Source: Polyangiaceae bacterium (GTDB taxonomy: Bacteria > Myxococcota_A > Polyangia > Polyangiales > Polyangiaceae). Taken from it: 33,939 nt of DNA. Both the position numbers and the translations under genes were made by a program. The notes under the pieces are model-generated. The model was given only the letters and a program-made list of their open reading frames with translations. It was not told the origin of the DNA and searched no databases. The stretch is from the NCBI GenBank assembly GCA_016933275.1, contig JAFGBI010000370.1:1-33939 (forward strand). Reading direction: 5' to 3'. Within the stretch, counting starts at the first letter, position 1. Each line of letters begins with the position of its first letter. Shown here piece after piece: positions 33,874 through 33,939 of this stretch.

Positions 33874-33893
33874 AGAACATTTCTCAATGTTCT
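33874..33893. promoter_or_regulatory. Palindrome, possible operator or hairpin
   Basis: The arms AGAACATT and AATGTTCT flank TCTC, a perfect 8-bp inverted repeat in DNA without a gene. It is more AT-rich than its surroundings. It could be a repressor site for a gene to the right of the window. Confidence 0.4.
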
Positions 33894-33939
33894 CGCGGCC
33901 ATCAGCGCTCAGGCGTCAGCGCTCAGGGTCTCCGCGTTC

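Larger units (their letters stand above)
33590..33939. other. 350-bp region without genes, rich in repeats
   Basis: It holds the three 42-45-bp repeat copies, the palindrome at 33874-33893, and a short direct repeat TCAGCGCTCAGG/GTCAGCGCTCAGG near 33902-33928. No protein-coding frame is convincing. The methyltransferase promoter should lie here. Confidence 0.6.

Noticed and set aside
33874..33893. LexA-type SOS box
   Set aside because: The GAAC and GTTC halves are 10 bp apart, whereas the known GAAC-N7-GTTC box needs 7 and the Gram-positive type needs 4.

Overview
The window is GC-rich DNA (about two thirds G+C by eye) whose gene content points to a Myxococcota bacterium of the Polyangiales type (Sorangium/Polyangium/Sandaracinus-like). 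The signs are two transmembrane Ser/Thr kinases, many secreted lipoproteins with long Gly-rich or Cys-rich linkers, PEGA-like exported proteins and an ECF sigma factor. The assignment is inferred from gene style, not from a marker gene. No rRNA, tRNA or CRISPR array was seen.

Layout. 1-1518 (-): a lipoprotein with an 18-copy hexapeptide repeat and a DUF1593 / Sde182-like nucleoside-hydrolase domain, running off the left edge. 1680-3393: remains of mobile DNA, namely a frameshifted, truncated tyrosine recombinase (-) and an ISKra4-family transposase (+) broken by an in-frame stop. 3711-5918 (+): a bacterial PH-domain membrane protein and a small exported protein. 5992-13821 (-): a four-gene operon with overlapping start/stop codons: transmembrane Ser/Thr kinase, exported PEGA-like protein, and two tandem paralogous lipoproteins (Cys-rich + P-domain + lamin-tail domain). 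14070-18055 (+), divergent from it: three lipoproteins followed by an ECF sigma factor. 18178-18954 (-): a multi-zinc-ribbon protein. 19173-20471 (+): a GH12 endoglucanase-like lipoprotein. 20674-20991 (-): a small protein like the tail of Rpn nucleases. 21315-22235 (-): a Gly-rich lipoprotein. 22395-24840 (+): a second kinase plus PEGA-like partner. 25096-27747 (-): a parallel beta-helix lipoprotein. 28201-28635 (+): a CoA-binding protein. 28678-33589 (-): a B12-binding radical SAM protein, a single-pass PEGA-like protein with a perfect 36-bp x 3 repeat, and a methyltransferase with an apparent signal peptide. 33590-33939: direct and inverted repeats and a palindrome.

How the genes may work together. 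Two kinase/partner modules share three features: a membrane-anchored kinase whose extracytoplasmic tail ends in the same two-cysteine motif, an exported partner of one family encoded directly downstream, and partner proteins ending in -[AG]AF. One module is translationally coupled to two large surface lipoproteins and sits back to back with an ECF sigma/lipoprotein operon. The most notable candidate system is therefore an envelope-signalling and surface-lipoprotein locus at 5992-18055. This is inferred from architecture and gene order. The remaining lipoproteins (DUF1593, GH12, beta-helix) suggest secreted polysaccharide processing.
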